Positions 35,600 through 47,033 are shown, counted from the stretch's first letter. The stretch is DNA of 64,000 bases from Eleusine coracana subsp. coracana (GCA_032690845.1 CM064426.1:67010403-67074402); one strand, 5' to 3'. The notes: generated by a model not told the origin, from the sequence alone. Numbers and translations are program-made.

Positions 35600-36480
35600 A
35601 TACGTACCGCTTCGATTCCAGACTGCTGCAAAGATCTTATGGCAAGCAAATAGTCTAAGGTGAGCAAAAGGTGCAATTGCAACACATGATTTCTCCATCT
35701 TCATAAAACGAAACACACTATATACATATCTCCTCATAAATCAAATCAAGCACACGAAAGCAACCGTCGCATATATACTTCTTACTCTCGAGAGAAAAAA
35801 AAAACATATTTCTGTTCTGAGAATGTCGGCAAATAATCAGCAATGGTCTCACCCTGATGTAATGAAACGACATTCCAGGGTTGCTCAAGCATATCCAATG
35901 CCTCCCTGCTCGATGACCATCGCTTCTACATGCCCATGCCCTGTCCCAATTGCTCGTGTGCATGTGTGGCAAGCACTGTCTGCTGTGCCGTGCCCGCCAT
36001 ACATGTGCCTGCTGGGTGCAGCTGTGCAGATGATGATGCCGCGGCCTGAACTCGCTGTTTCGCTCCAACAACGGCGGATTCTGTCTGACAAAATGCTGCT
36101 TGTCCTTGTTGCCAAGATCATCTGGGATCTCATGCGTGTCTGCGTTCCGACACTTCGCATGGCTTTGAAATGACACACCGTCCGATTTCATCCGCTCCCA
36201 TCCGTGAGTGCGCTCGTGGGCAGCAAAACAGCGATAGGGCCTGTCTTGCAAAGTTGCAACCTCCATGACTTTGACATGGCCCTGCATGAGCAAGCAATCG
36301 ACCCATTCGCACGATCGATCGATCAAGGTGGTGGAGGCCACGACGAGATTATGTGTGCGTGCGTGCGTGTCATGAATGAGTGGTCGCAGACATTGGCCAC
36401 TGTATCTAAGGATTAGCGACCGTCAAATAATAAACAGTGTGGTATGGTCCCAGTCAAATCGATCTGCATCACACAACCTA
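35600..36480. other. Upstream region of RTFL copy 1 with a minus-strand open frame
   Basis: The minus strand is open for 207 codons (36341 to 35718, ATG start). Its predicted protein is rich in His, Arg and Cys and has no domain I know. The region belongs to the duplicated locus but the frame is not preserved in the other units, so I do not call it a gene. It may be transcribed leader or promoter DNA. Confidence 0.3.
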
Positions 36481-36524
36481 TCTAAATGAAAAAAAAAACC
36501 CAATTTAGCAAGCCGGCCGAAAGT

Positions 36525-36740
36525 GGGAGGGTCCCGTTTGCCCTTGAGCTAGGGGACATGGTCCAATAGAGTATCAGGGACACGGAAAGAGATGCCCCAC
36601 CAGACAACAAAGAATTGTCTGTTAAGTAGTATAATGACCCTTTCTTGTGGCATGTGGCCTTCAATCCAATGGCACAGTAACAGCACATATACCAGAGTCT
36701 TAACTTGATTGGCATCAGCTCATGGGGCCTACAAATACCA
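36525..36740 (+). promoter_or_regulatory. Conserved promoter block of RTFL copy 1
   Basis: The phrases GGAAAGAGATGCCCCACCAGACAAC and, further on, 'catgtggccttcaatccaat' match 50277-50350 in front of copy 3 over about 130 bases with small changes. A TATA-like TACAAATA lies at 36730-36737. Conservation between paralogous promoters suggests shared control elements. Confidence 0.5.
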
Positions 36741-36894
36741 CCTCTCCTCCTACCGCTACCGAACAGCCTCACTTCAATCACCAACGACCACAACAAAAAG
36801 CAAGAGAGACCTGCATATCCCAAACTTCCAAGTGCCCAACAACTACTATCCCTTCTTTGAGAAAGAATTCCAAAGAGGAAGCTCGGCAAGAGAG

Positions 36895-37110
36895 ATGGAG
36901 ATGTACATGGACGACAAGAGCAAGCTGCTGCTCAAGAAGCGAAGCCAGAGGTCATCGCCGGCGGCCGGCGAGCGGACCCTAACGGGCCTCAAAAGCCGGG
37001 TGTCGTCGACAGGTCCAGCGGGCCGGCTGGCGAGCCTAGTGAAAGAGCAGAGGGCCAGGTTCTACATCATGCGCCGCTGTGTCACCATGCTGGTGTGCTG
37101 GAGAGACTAG
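36895..37110 (+). CDS. RTFL: DVL/ROTUNDIFOLIA-FOUR-LIKE small polypeptide, copy 1
   Basis: A 71-residue protein starts MEMYMDDKSKLLLKKRS and ends in the family-defining RTFL domain, with the run GRLASLVKEQRARFYIMRR followed by CVTMLVCWRD. The ATG at 36895 was chosen because MEMYMDDKS is shared by copies 2 and 3; an upstream in-frame extension is not conserved. Members of this family are short plant polypeptides that act at the plasma membrane and restrict cell proliferation along organ axes; overexpression gives short, blunt organs. The linker between the N-terminal basic part and the domain varies between copies, as usual for the family. A single exon, as expected, and intact. Confidence 0.9.
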   Translation: MEMYMDDKSKLLLKKRSQRSSPAAGERTLTGLKSRVSSTGPAGRLASLVKEQRARFYIMRRCVTMLVCWRD

Positions 37111-37560
37111 TAGTTGAACTACTCATTCGCCAGGGGCTGTATGTGGGCCTCCCGGCCGGGCTTGGCCCTTTTGGTATGTTCTGCGAAAGCCCAGCTGGGT
37201 CCAGAGCCCAACCTTGTGGCAGGAGTGGGAGATCAGAGATGCGCCGTTTCTGTGGCCATCCTTCCTGTTGTTGATAGTGTGTGTGTGCGTGTGTCTCTCA
37301 GAAAATTTAGCTCTGATATGCTGCCTGAAGCGCAGCATTGTTGTAAAAAGGCTATAGGACTTAATTTGTCACTATCTCTGAAATATATCTTGTTTTTAAC
37401 ACTGAACTTTGCTTGACCATGTTTTTTTTTATTTAAGAGGAAGAATGACAGTGAATTTTGTTTAAAATATAATAATGTCATTGACAATCGATGAAGAAAA
37501 ACACCCAACCATCCATCTTGAGTTGGACTTACAACGCTTGGGCTACCCCATGAGACACCT
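37111..37560. other. 3' flank of RTFL copy 1
   Basis: GC content falls with distance from the gene. A GTGTGTGTGCGTGTGTCTC run lies near 37280. No further gene. Confidence 0.4.
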
Positions 37561-38485
37561 AATTAAGAGAGGTCAGAAATGCCTGGAGCTAAAGGTGGAC
37601 GGGTGGCCAGTTTGTCCCCTCCACTGACCAGACCTATTAGCTAATCCAATGCCCCAGTTGTTCCAATGTATATGACTCATTCTCATTCTGTGACAAAACT
37701 GCCAACTAATTTTTAAATTAACAGTCAAAGGAACCATAACGATCGATCTAATAGTACAAGTTAACATGGCCATGTATCTACCTTGGCTTGACTCAACTAT
37801 TTGAGCCCTAATTTCGTTATCTAGCTATAGTGCTTGTGTTTGTCGTGTTACTAACCGATCAACTACTGCACATGGCTGCACTTGTTGCCTCCCTGGTGAA
37901 CTCTTTATGTGCATGCACCGTGGTTAGGACATACAAGCAGAGTTTTTTTTTTTAAAAAAAATACTAAACTAAAAACCGTTCTTTCGGCTGCATGTCGGCA
38001 CATCTCTCGATGGTAAACGTGGCGATCTGGATGCCGAAACATGCCCACGTGGCGATTTGGACATGTGTAACGCGATAACACGCCTTGACCGGTCAAATCA
38101 AGACACACATGTATGTGCGATAGAACCCTTATAACACTGCTCTGGTCGTCGGTCGGTCCATCGTTCATGTGCTTGAAATTAGAGGCGGAGATTTGGAGCT
38201 AATTAATTATAACATAATCTGACAGTGTGAGACGGCAAATAGACATTGAACTACTCAGATTCCCATGAACCAGAGCATTGTGCCCGTGCATGTCAGCATG
38301 TGTATGTGGGCTCTCTGTGTGTTGGAGTGTTAGCGTGCACAGTACACTGCCGGAGCCTTATCTCGTTGTACCTCCAACGAGCGGCAACCTCATAAGTGTG
38401 AGACTGTAGATGATCTGACCGCACGCAAGAACGACCAACCTTGAGCTGCAAAATGAAAAAATGTTGATGTTCTGCTTAATCTATA
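37560..38485. repeat. Tandem duplication unit 2 of the RTFL locus, left part
   Basis: Carries the same ordered landmarks as unit 1 (see 34440-37420): 'ctaaccgatcaactactgcacatgg' at 37851, CTTTCGGCTGCATGTCGGCAC at 37981 and GACCGGTCAAATCA at 38089. It contains no gene until RTFL copy 2 at 38869. Confidence 0.65.
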
Positions 38486-38707
38486 CTTCCTCTATTTCAA
38501 AATTATTATTATTAATAATTTTTTTTATTATTTTTGATCATTCGTCTTATTCAAAATATTTATTCAAATATAAAAAATTATAAGTTATATTTAAATTTTA
38601 TCTAGTGATAAAATAAATCATAAGTAAATATCTAACATTTTTTGAATAAGACAAATGGTAAAAAATAGCGAAAGTCAATGGCGATAACAATTTTGAAACG
38701 GAGGAAG
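38486..38707. mobile_element. Stowaway MITE in the promoter of RTFL copy 2
   Basis: It has a 222-bp AT-rich body with the terminal pair CTTCCTCTATTTCAAAA and TTTTGAAACGGAGGAAG, flanked by TA on both sides (38484-38485 and 38708-38709), the standard Stowaway signature. It ends only about 160 bases before the RTFL start codon and close to a CATAAATA box at 38751. Confidence 0.85.
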
Positions 38708-38935
38708 TATCTATGAGTTCCCACTTGGATCCAGCATGTGCAGTACACTACATAAATAGCACCTCCCTTGCACCACCCAAGCCATCAACAGCTAAAACCA
38801 AATTAGGAAGCGAGAGCTTAGAGGAAGGCTGTGGAATCAGAGGGAGGCTAGTCATGATCAGGAACGACATGGAGATGATGTACATGGATGACAAGAGCAA
38901 GCTGTTGCTCAAGAAGGGAAGCGGTTAGAGGTTAC

Positions 38936-39945
38936 TATTGAAATTATATGGGCTTAATCCATTAATAATAATAATAATTCCTGAAAATCTCAAAGGTCCA
39001 TTCATGAGTGGTGGGATTGCAAAGGTTTAGTCCCACATTGTTAGTGGAGGTGAATGGAGTCCAACTTATAAGGTTGGTTGCTCTAGCATCTCTTACAAAT
39101 GTGTGGATGGGAGAAAGAAAGAATACACACACGCGCTCGCTTGCCTCGCCTCACCTTGCCGGGCCGGGACGGGACGGGGCGGGGCGTGGGCGATGGGCAC
39201 GGCCGCGCATCACCTGCGTGAACGGTCCGCCCAAATTCGGTCCCTTGCCTTGTGGGGGCGTGGCTTCCTTTTGCACTTTCTTTTTGCTGCATATTTTATA
39301 TATTTAATTATGGAAACCGACGTATTAATATGGTAATCGACTCAGTTGCAGGACGCCCAACCCTAGCGGTTCCCCCCTATAAATACGTACGGGTAACACC
39401 GTAAATTATATCACGCAGTCGCTTAGGATTTTGCCTCTCGCTACTGTTTTACCGCCAAGTCTTCTCCATCCCGATTGTTGGCGTGCACCGGCGAACGGGA
39501 GAGCAGGTCTCCGGAACCGTCGTCTTCTGTGATCCTGCACCGGGAGAGGGCGAATAAGGTTTTTGGGAAGTGCTCTGCGCAACTGCTCGATCGCTTCCTC
39601 GTCTTCGTCAAACTCGTCGCCACGGCTTGTCTTCCTCGTCGTCGAGTCGGTCTCACCTGTCGTCGTCAACAACATGACGGTGCCGCACGTCATCACCGCC
39701 TCCTCTACCCAGTCCAGAAGAAAACATACGTACTCTCATCTCACACCATATCTTCCATATAAGATTTTGTAGTCTATTTGTCTATGATAGATGTTGCTAG
39801 TATGGTAGATGCTATGCTTTTGTCTGGCCTAATAGACCTGTCTAGATTTTGTGTAGACTTGTCTAGTTCATTATGCAATCTGTTAATCATATTTATGATT
39901 TATTTCTATATTAATATAAAACTAAAAGTGCTAATTTATCCAACA
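38936..39945 (+). repeat. 5' LTR
   Basis: It runs from TATTGAAATTATATGGGC (the expected TG start mutated to TA) to TTATCCAACA. A TATA box, TATAAATA, lies at 39378-39385. It has a GC-rich patch near 39160-39250 and pairs along its whole length with 44444-45441. Confidence 0.9.
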
Positions 39946-39984
39946 ATCCAAAAACCTTATTGTAGGCACTTTAGTTTTATTACT

Positions 39985-42900
39985 AGATTTGTCGATGCAC
40001 TGAGGCCAGAGAAATTCACTGGCGTACACTTCAAAAGATAGCAAGTAAAAGTCACTCTGTGACTTACTGCCACGAATGTGTTCGTGGTGTCCACTGGCAA
40101 ACCTGAAGGTGATCTCACTGCAGATCAGGAAAAGGCCTATAATGAAGCTAACACAATATTCTTGGGCGCTATTATTAGAGTTTTGGTAGATTGTCTTCAG
40201 GACGTCTACATCCATTATATAGTCGCAAAGGATATGTGGGACGCTCTGATCGCTGACTATGGTGGTTCAGATACTGGCGCTGAACTGTATGTCATTGAGC
40301 TGTACCATGATTTTAAGATGGTAGATTGCAAATCTGTCGTCACGCAGGCTCATGAGATACAGTGCATAGTGAAGAAACTCGAATTGCTTAAGATCGTCGT
40401 ACCTGAGAAGCTTATGGCTAAGGGCATTATTCCTAAATTGCCTTCAACTTAGAGGGATTTTGCCACTACTCTTAAACACAAGAGGACGGACATATCTGTC
40501 TCAGATTTGATCGCGTCTCTTGATGTTGAGGAGAAAGCTCGTGAGAAGGATGGACGTTCTAAAGTTAACGAAGGAAACACTAGTGCCAATATAGAGCATC
40601 AACCACAACAGTCTCATGGCAGTGATGGTAAGAACAAGGATAAGAACAATAAGCATAAGCAGATCACTACCTTTAAGAAGAAGAACAAGGAGAAGGGAGC
40701 ATGCTTTGTTTGTGGTTCTAATGAGCATTGGGCAAAGAAGTGTCTAGAACACAAAGGAAGGAACCCTCCACAGCAGAAGTCTGCGAATATGATGATCAGT
40801 GCTGGAAAAAATAGTAGGTATGGTAATTTACCATATATTTTTTCTGTATTTCAATCTACTTGTTGGTGGCTTGATACTGGTGCTAATGTTCATGTTTGTG
40901 CTGATGCCTCTTTGTTTACTTTTTACTAGGTCGCTCGGGATTTCTCCGTCCTAATAGGGAATGAATCACATGCTTCTGTTTATGGTGTTGGCACGGTCGA
41001 GCTGAAGTTCACTTCGGGGAAGATTGTCCGATTGAAGAACGTACAGCATGTCCCCTCTATCAAGAAGAATCTCGTTAGTGGCTCACTTTTGTATAGGGAT
41101 GGTTTTAAGGTAGTGTTGGAGTCGAATAAAGTTGTCGTGTCTAAGAGTGGACAATTTATTGGTAAAGGCTATGAGTGTGGAGGCTTATTCCGCTTTTCCC
41201 TTTCAGATTATTGCAATAAGTCTATGAACTATATTTGTGATGGTGTTAATGAGAGTGATGCTAGTGTTTGGCGTTCACGTTTATATCATCTAAATTTTGG
41301 TTCTATGTCTCGACTGTCCAGCTTGAATTTAATTTCGAATTTTTCCATTGTCAAAGGTTCTAAGTGCTCAAGTTGTGTGCAATCTAAACAACCTCGAAAG
41401 CCTCACAAGGCCGCAGAGGAGAGACACTTGGCACCACTACAACTTATACATTCAGATCTTTATGAAATGAATAGTATATTGACTGAGGGTGAAAAAAGAT
41501 ATTTCATGACTTTGATTGATGATGCTACTAGATATTACTATGTTTATTTGTTAAAAATGAAAGATGAGGCTCTAAACTACTTTAAAATTTATAAGACTAA
41601 AGTTGAAACTCAACTAGAGAAAAAAGATTAAAAGAATTAGATCTGATCATGGTGGCGAGTATTTCTCAAATGAGTTTGATTTATTCTGTGCGGAACATGG
41701 TTTGATACATGGGAGGACGTCTCCCTATTCGGCCCAATCAAACGAGGTTGCCGAAAGAAAGAATCGCACCTTAACTGACTTGGTTAATTCCATGTTAGAC
41801 ACGGCTGGATTATCTAAGGCATGGTGGGGAGAGGCTTTATTGACATCATGTCATATCCTAAATAGTGTTCCCATGAAAAATAAAGAGAAGACTCCATATG
41901 AGGAATGGATTGGTATAAAGTCATCACTCTCTTACTTACACACATGGGGTTGTTTGACCAAAGTTAACGTGCCAATTAACAAGAAGCGTAAGTTGGGACC
42001 TAAAACTGTGGATTGTATCTTTCTTGGATATGCTCATCATAGCATTGCCTATAGATTTTTAGTGGTTAAATCAGAGGTGGCTGATGTTCATGTTAATTTA
42101 TTAATGGAGTCTCGTGGTGTTACTTTTTTTAGAACATATTTCATATGAAAGATTTATATAGCATGTCTAGATTATCTTCTGATGTGATTGCTGAAACTAC
42201 TCCTGAACCTAGTGTATTTTCTGATTATGCTGAACAAACACTTGAACCAATCCATGAGGAGATTGACAGTGAAGCTCCTAGGAGGAGCAAGAGACAAAGG
42301 ACTGCAAAGTCCTTTGGTGATGATTTCACTATTTATCTTATGGATGACACTCCTAGAACTATTTCAGAGGCATATGCATCTCCTGATGCAGATGACTGGA
42401 AAGAAGTTGTCCATAGTGAGATGGACTCCATTCTTTCTAACAGAACTTGGAAAGTTGTCGATAGACCATATGGTTGCAAACCTGTGGGTTGCAAATAGGT
42501 GTTCAAGAAAAAGCTTAAACCTAATGGTACTATTGACAAGTATGAGGCTCGTCTTGTGGCTAAGGATTATACTCAGAAAGAAGGCAAAGACTTCTTTAAC
42601 ACTTATTCACATGTTGCTAGATTGACCACTATTCGTGTATTACTTGCTCTGGCTGTCTCACATGATCTTATCGTTCATCAGATGAACGTTAAGACAGCTT
42701 TCCTTAATGGAGAGTTGGATGAGAAAATCTATATGGATCAACCAGATGGATTTGTAATAAAGGGTCAGGAAGACAAGGTGTGTAAGTTGTTAAAGTCTTT
42801 GTATGGTCTGAAACAAGCTCCTAAGCAGTGGCATGAGAAATTTGATTCAACACTTCTACCAGCAGGCTTTTCAATTAATGAGGCTGATAAATATGTGTAC

Positions 42901-43902
42901 TACCGCCATGATGGGGGTCAGGGGGTTATACTGTGCTTGTATGTTGATGACATACTCATCTTTAGAACAAATCTTGACGTGGTCAATGAGGTCAAGACTT
43001 TTCTATGCCAAAGTTTTGATATGAAGGATCTGTGTAAGACTGATGTTATCTTGAACATCAAGTTAATCAAAGTAGAGAATGGAATTACTCTTACGTAATC
43101 TCATTATGTTGAGAAGCTCTTGAACTGTTTTGATTACAAGGATAACAAGTCTTCTTCAACACCTTATGATCCCAGTTTGATCCTTCGAAAGAATAAGAGA
43201 ATTGGTAGAGACCAATTAAGATATTCTCAGATAATTGGATCACTTGTATATTTAGCTAGTGCTACTAGACCTGACATCTCGTTTGCTGTGAGCAAACTAA
43301 ACCGGTTTACTTCTTGTCCGGGAGATGATCATTGGCATGCGCTTGAGCGGGTAATGCACTATTTAATTGGTACTATGGATTATGGAATTCATTATTCTGG
43401 ATATCCAGCAGTACTAGAGGGCTATAGTGATTCCAATTAGATATCTGATGTTGATGAGCTGTATACCATGAGTGGATATGCATTTACTCTTAGTGATGCT
43501 GCTGTTTCATGGAGATCATGCAAACAGACCATCTTAACGAGGTCTACCATAGAAGCTGAGCTTACCGCACTAGATACAACTATAGTTGAGGCCGATTGGC
43601 TACATGAGCTCTTGATGGACTTGCCTATTGTCGAGAAAGCTGTACCGGTAATCCTCATGAATTGTGACAATCAAACTGTGATAGTCAAAGTAAACAATTC
43701 TAAAGACAATATAAAGTCATCAAGACATATTAAGAGACGTTTGAAGTCTGTCAGGAAAATGAGAAACTCCGGAGTCATATCAGTAGAATATATTTTAACT
43801 GGTGAGAAACTGACAGATCAATTTACCAAGGGGTTGTCACGTAATGTGATAGACAGTGCATCGAAGGAGATGGGTATGAGACTCATATGTGCTATTCCAT
43901 AG
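39985..43902 (+). pseudogene. Copia gag-pol remnant
   Basis: Domains appear in order. Gag starts near 39985 and its zinc knuckle C-x2-C-x4-H-x4-C is at 40702-40743. The protease active site D-T-G is near 40872. The integrase zinc-binding region is near 41280-41370 and its core runs 41440-41900. Reverse transcriptase has Y-V-D-D at 42940-42951, and RNase H lies at 43430-43800. In-frame stops lie at 40039, about 40054, 40450, 40927, 42496, 43096 and 43438; several occupy positions where copia proteins normally have Trp, as expected from G-to-A decay at methylated sites. A stretch at 41.63-42.12 kb is read in another frame, entered near an A6 run and left near a T7 run. It cannot encode a working polyprotein. 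Confidence 0.9.
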
Positions 43903-44443
43903 TGATAACCCAACCTATGTGATCGGAGATCCCGTGAAGTAGGACCTGGGAAGAACAAGCTATTGGTTAGCATGAGAGTAACCTTTTTATGACCCACTTG
44001 AGAAGTGATGCATTACTCTCAATATCTGTATGGTAGGTTGGTTGTTGCCTTAATGTATTTAGTTGACTTTAAATAGCGAAGATATTGTCCTACAGAATAT
44101 TTTTGAATGAATACACCTATATGAGCCTAATTGTTGTAAGGTTGCAATCTGTGAGATTTGGGTAATCTCTATTAAGCTCATGAAAGACCAAGGGAGTACG
44201 ACCTATATGCTCCACCCGCGGAGAAGTCTACTGGAGGTCTAGTATCAGTTATGATAGTAAGTAAAACTTGTTTGTACAAAACTTGCAATTCAAGGCGTAG
44301 TCCATTGTTCAAGTTGTGAATGAGTGTAGCTTATTATTCTAGGTGGAAGTTCAACTTAACAGTCTCCACTGAAAACACTGGTATATTAAACAACAGTGGG
44401 GTGAGGCAAAGTTTAGCTGAGACTTTGAGATCTGGTGGGGGAT
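43903..44443 (+). other. Internal 3' non-coding region of the copia element
   Basis: 540 bases between the RNase H stop and the 3' LTR have no additional open frame of note. They end in the polypurine tract at 44434-44442. Confidence 0.6.
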
Positions 44444-45441
44444 TGTTAAAATTATATGGGCTTGGCATATTAATAATAACAATAATTCCTGAAAATCTTA
44501 AAGGTTCATTCATGAGTGGTGGGAGTGCAAAAATTTAGTCCCACATTGCTAGTGGAGGTGGATGGAGTTCAACTTATAAGGTTGGTTGCTCTAGCATCTC
44601 TTGCAAGTGTGTAGATGGGAGGAAGGAAGAACACACCCGCTCGCTCGCTCGCCTCGCCGGGCCGGGCCGGGCGGGGCAGGGCGTGGGCGATGGGCGCGGC
44701 CGCGCATCACCTGCGTGAATGGTCCGCCGAAATTTGATCCCTTGCCTTGCGGGGGCGCGGCTTCGTTTTGCACTTTCTTTTTGCTGCGTATTCCATATAT
44801 TTAATTATAGAAACCGATGTATTAATATAGTAACCGACTCGATTACGGGATGCCCAACCCTAGCGGTTCCCCATATAAATATGTACGGGTAATGATGTAA
44901 ATTATATCACGCAATCGCTTAGAATTTTGCCTCTCGCTATTGTTGCACCGTCAAGTTTTCTTCATCCCGATTGTCGGCGTGCACCGGCGAACGGGAGAGC
45001 AGGTCTCCAAAACCGTTGTCCTCTGTGATCCTGTATCGGGAGAGAGCGAATAAGCCTTTTGGGAAGCGCTCTGCGCAACTGCTCGATCGTTTTCTCGTTT
45101 TACTTAAACTCGTCGCCACGGCTCGTCTTCATCATTGTCGAGTTGGTCTCACCCGCTGTCGTCAACAACGTAACGGTGATGCACGTCGTCGCCGTCTCCT
45201 CTACCCAGTCTAGAAAGAAATGTACGTACTCTTATCTTACACCATGTCTTCCATACTAGTTCTCGTAGTCTATTTGTCTATGATAAATATTGCTAGTATA
45301 GTAGATACTATGCTTTTGTCTGGCCTAATAGACCTGTCTAGATTTTGTGTAAACTTGTCTAATTTATTATGCAATCTATTAATCATACTTATGATTTATT
45401 TTTAAATTAATATAAAATTAAAAGTGCTAATTTATCTAACA
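44444..45441 (+). repeat. 3' LTR
   Basis: Starts with the canonical TG (TGTTAAAATTATATGGGC) and ends TATCTAACA. A TATA box, TATAAATA, lies at 44874-44881, about 640 bases in front of the 31-codon ORF in the disrupted RTFL gene, and is oriented toward it. Confidence 0.9.
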
Positions 45442-45515
45442 GTCACTGTTGATGGCCATCAACGGGCCCCGGTGAGCCCCAGGGCCGAGCGTCAAGGAGC
45501 CTAGCGGGTCGGTTG

Positions 45516-45611
45516 ATGCCGGGCCGGCTTGCGAGCCTGGTGAAGGAGCAGAGGGCCAGGTTCTACATCATGCGACGGTGCGTCACCATGCTGGTGTGCT
45601 GGAGGGATTAG
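45516..45611 (+). CDS. 31-codon ORF holding the whole RTFL domain downstream of the 3' LTR
   Basis: ATG at 45516 gives MPGRLASLVKEQRARFYIMR then RCVTMLVCWRD and TAG. It is in frame with the conserved domain and without substitutions at the positions shared by copies 1 and 3. For this family the C-terminal RTFL domain alone is known to be the active part, so the peptide could in principle work if translated. The start context (GGTTGATGC) is weak and several ATGs occur earlier in a transcript starting in the LTR. Expression is unproven. Confidence 0.3.
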   Translation: MPGRLASLVKEQRARFYIMRRCVTMLVCWRD

Positions 45612-45829
45612 CTAGCTGATTAACCCATTAGGGTCATGGGCCCGGGCCTGTGCCTGCAAAGTTCCTATGTGTTTATGTTCTTTCCTAAGACGGATATGGA
45701 GATGTGCCTCTGCGGCCATCCTGTGATCTTAATTGACCAGAGCACTTTCATTGTAGAAGAACTATCATGCTGTTGATTAACATTGATGAAATTCGTAGAA
45801 ACCAAGCACCTTAATTTCAGCGTGATTCT

Positions 45830-46656
45830 GAAAAGAATTCCCTGATCTCAGATCATGGTAACGAGGACGTCTAGACAGTTGATCAAAATTTGTCCCTTTC
45901 CATGACACTGGACAGATACCGTACCTAACCGTTACGCCATTCCGGACCAACCCAAGCCAGCCAGCCAAAATTTTCTGGCGAACATGAAACACTGATGAAT
46001 GTGGCAGAAACCATCTCCATTTTCGTGAGTCATAAAAGAATTCATAGATGATCAGATCATGCTAACGAGGACATGTACACAGTATATATCCGAGTTTTGT
46101 CCGCTTCCATGATACTACTGGACAACACGACAACCTTGCCAGCACAGGCCCTGTCCAAATTTTCTGATGAAGCCGCAACTTGAACTAATTAGCTACAGTA
46201 TCAATATGAACAATCTAGCAGTACTACTAATTAACATCAGGACGTCCGTTTCGGTGATCTCTTGACTGTTGATTCAAGTTATTGAACCCTAATTTGTACG
46301 CATCTAACGATGTATCTAGCATAATACATTACACCTCGTTTGTCGTGTTGCTAACCGCTCACTGCACATGCATATATGCTCTCTGTTTTTCTACTGAACT
46401 CGCATGGTAACGGTTTCCAGAAAAAAAGAAGGAACACGCACGGTAATACAAGACAGGTTCGGAACTTCGGATCAACAAGTAAAAAAGGTCAGCACATAAA
46501 TTACGGGATGCATGATGTCCGTCTCTCTCTTCTCAGTTCTCACCCACCGTGTTCAGTACCGGGTATCTGTGCATTCAGTTTCTATGTAGATTTTCAAGAT
46601 AAATAAACTACCAGTAGGTAACTTTCGGCTGCATGTCTGGACATGGTCCACTCTAA
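45830..46656. repeat. Tandem duplication unit 3 of the RTFL locus, left part
   Basis: Carries the 'gctaaccgctcactgcacatg' phrase at 46350 and the CTTTCGGCTGCATGTC phrase at 46623. Two related blocks around 45850 and 46060 ('taacgaggac' followed by 'tttgtcc' and 'ccatgata/acactgg') suggest a small internal duplication. The unit continues after the MITE cluster at 48290-48560. Confidence 0.6.
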
Positions 46657-47033
46657 GATTCTGTTTGGATTTACCTTCTAAATTTTAATCATTTTTGTTT
46701 TAAACATAATTTTTTAAAATCTCCTAAATTTTAGCTAACTCATCTTCTAAACTTTAGTTCTCTAGTCACTCTAACTCTCCTAAAATCTCCTAAACTTGAG
46801 AAACGACAACTAAAGTCAAAACTATTTCTCCTCACATATAATATTTTCCTTTAATCCATACATATATCTATTTTTTTGTTATTTAATAAAGGATAAACAT
46901 GTCTGTTTTTTGTTTAGCCAATATTTTAACTATGGATTCAAACATGTACTTTCTAAAGTTTAGTTGGCTAAATTTTAATTAACTAAACTTTAGGAGTCCA
47001 AAATTTAGCCAACTAGAGGATCCAAACAGGATC
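46657..47033. mobile_element. Tourist/PIF-like MITE 1 of three
   Basis: GATTCTGTTTGGAT at the left pairs with ATCCAAACAGGATC at the right. TAA flanks both sides (46654-46656 and 47034-47036). The interior repeats AAATTTTAA and CTAAACTTTAG phrases. The right TAA is also the left TAA of the next element. Confidence 0.8.

Larger units (their letters stand above)
34440..37420. repeat. Tandem duplication unit 1 of the RTFL locus
   Basis: Shared landmarks with units 2 and 3: a 'ctaaccgatcactgcacatg' phrase (34857; 37851; 46350), CTTTCGGCTGCATGTCGGCAC (35059; 37981; variant at 46623), a GACCGGTCAAATCA phrase (35191; 38089; variant at 48360), and CATGGCAGACAGTGCTGCC (35305; variant at 48500). Each unit ends with one RTFL gene. 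Confidence 0.7.
38936..45441 (+). mobile_element. Ty1/copia LTR retrotransposon, 6.5 kb, degenerate
   Basis: Two direct LTRs (1010 and 998 bp) flank gag-pol remnants in the copia order: gag with a CCHC knuckle, protease, integrase, reverse transcriptase, RNase H. The 5-bp target copies are GTTAC (38931-38935) and GTCAC (45442-45446), one mismatch apart. A polypurine tract, GGTGGGGGA, sits at 44434-44442 right before the 3' LTR. A primer-binding site after the 5' LTR could not be recognised. The LTRs differ at roughly one base in ten by eye, so the insertion is old, probably a few million years. Confidence 0.93.
38869..45611 (+). pseudogene. RTFL: RTFL copy 2, split by a Ty1/copia element
   Basis: The 5' part (38869-38935) encodes MEMMYMDDKSKLLLKKGSG and then meets an in-frame TAG at 38926-38928. 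The 3' part (45447-45611) carries the complete RTFL domain and its stop at 45609-45611. Between them lies the copia element with its target duplication. The TAG is in host DNA, three bases before the target site, and compared with copies 1 and 3 it results from a 3-base difference in the linker. The linker after the element is also out of frame with the domain. The ancestral protein can therefore no longer be made from the original start. Confidence 0.9.

Noticed and set aside
39008..39772. Frames of 60-99 codons inside the 5' LTR
   Set aside because: They fall in the GC-rich parts of the LTR, are altered in the 3' LTR, and copia LTRs do not encode proteins.
44591..45259. Frames inside the 3' LTR
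   Set aside because: Same reason: they are LTR sequence and differ from the 5' LTR by indels.
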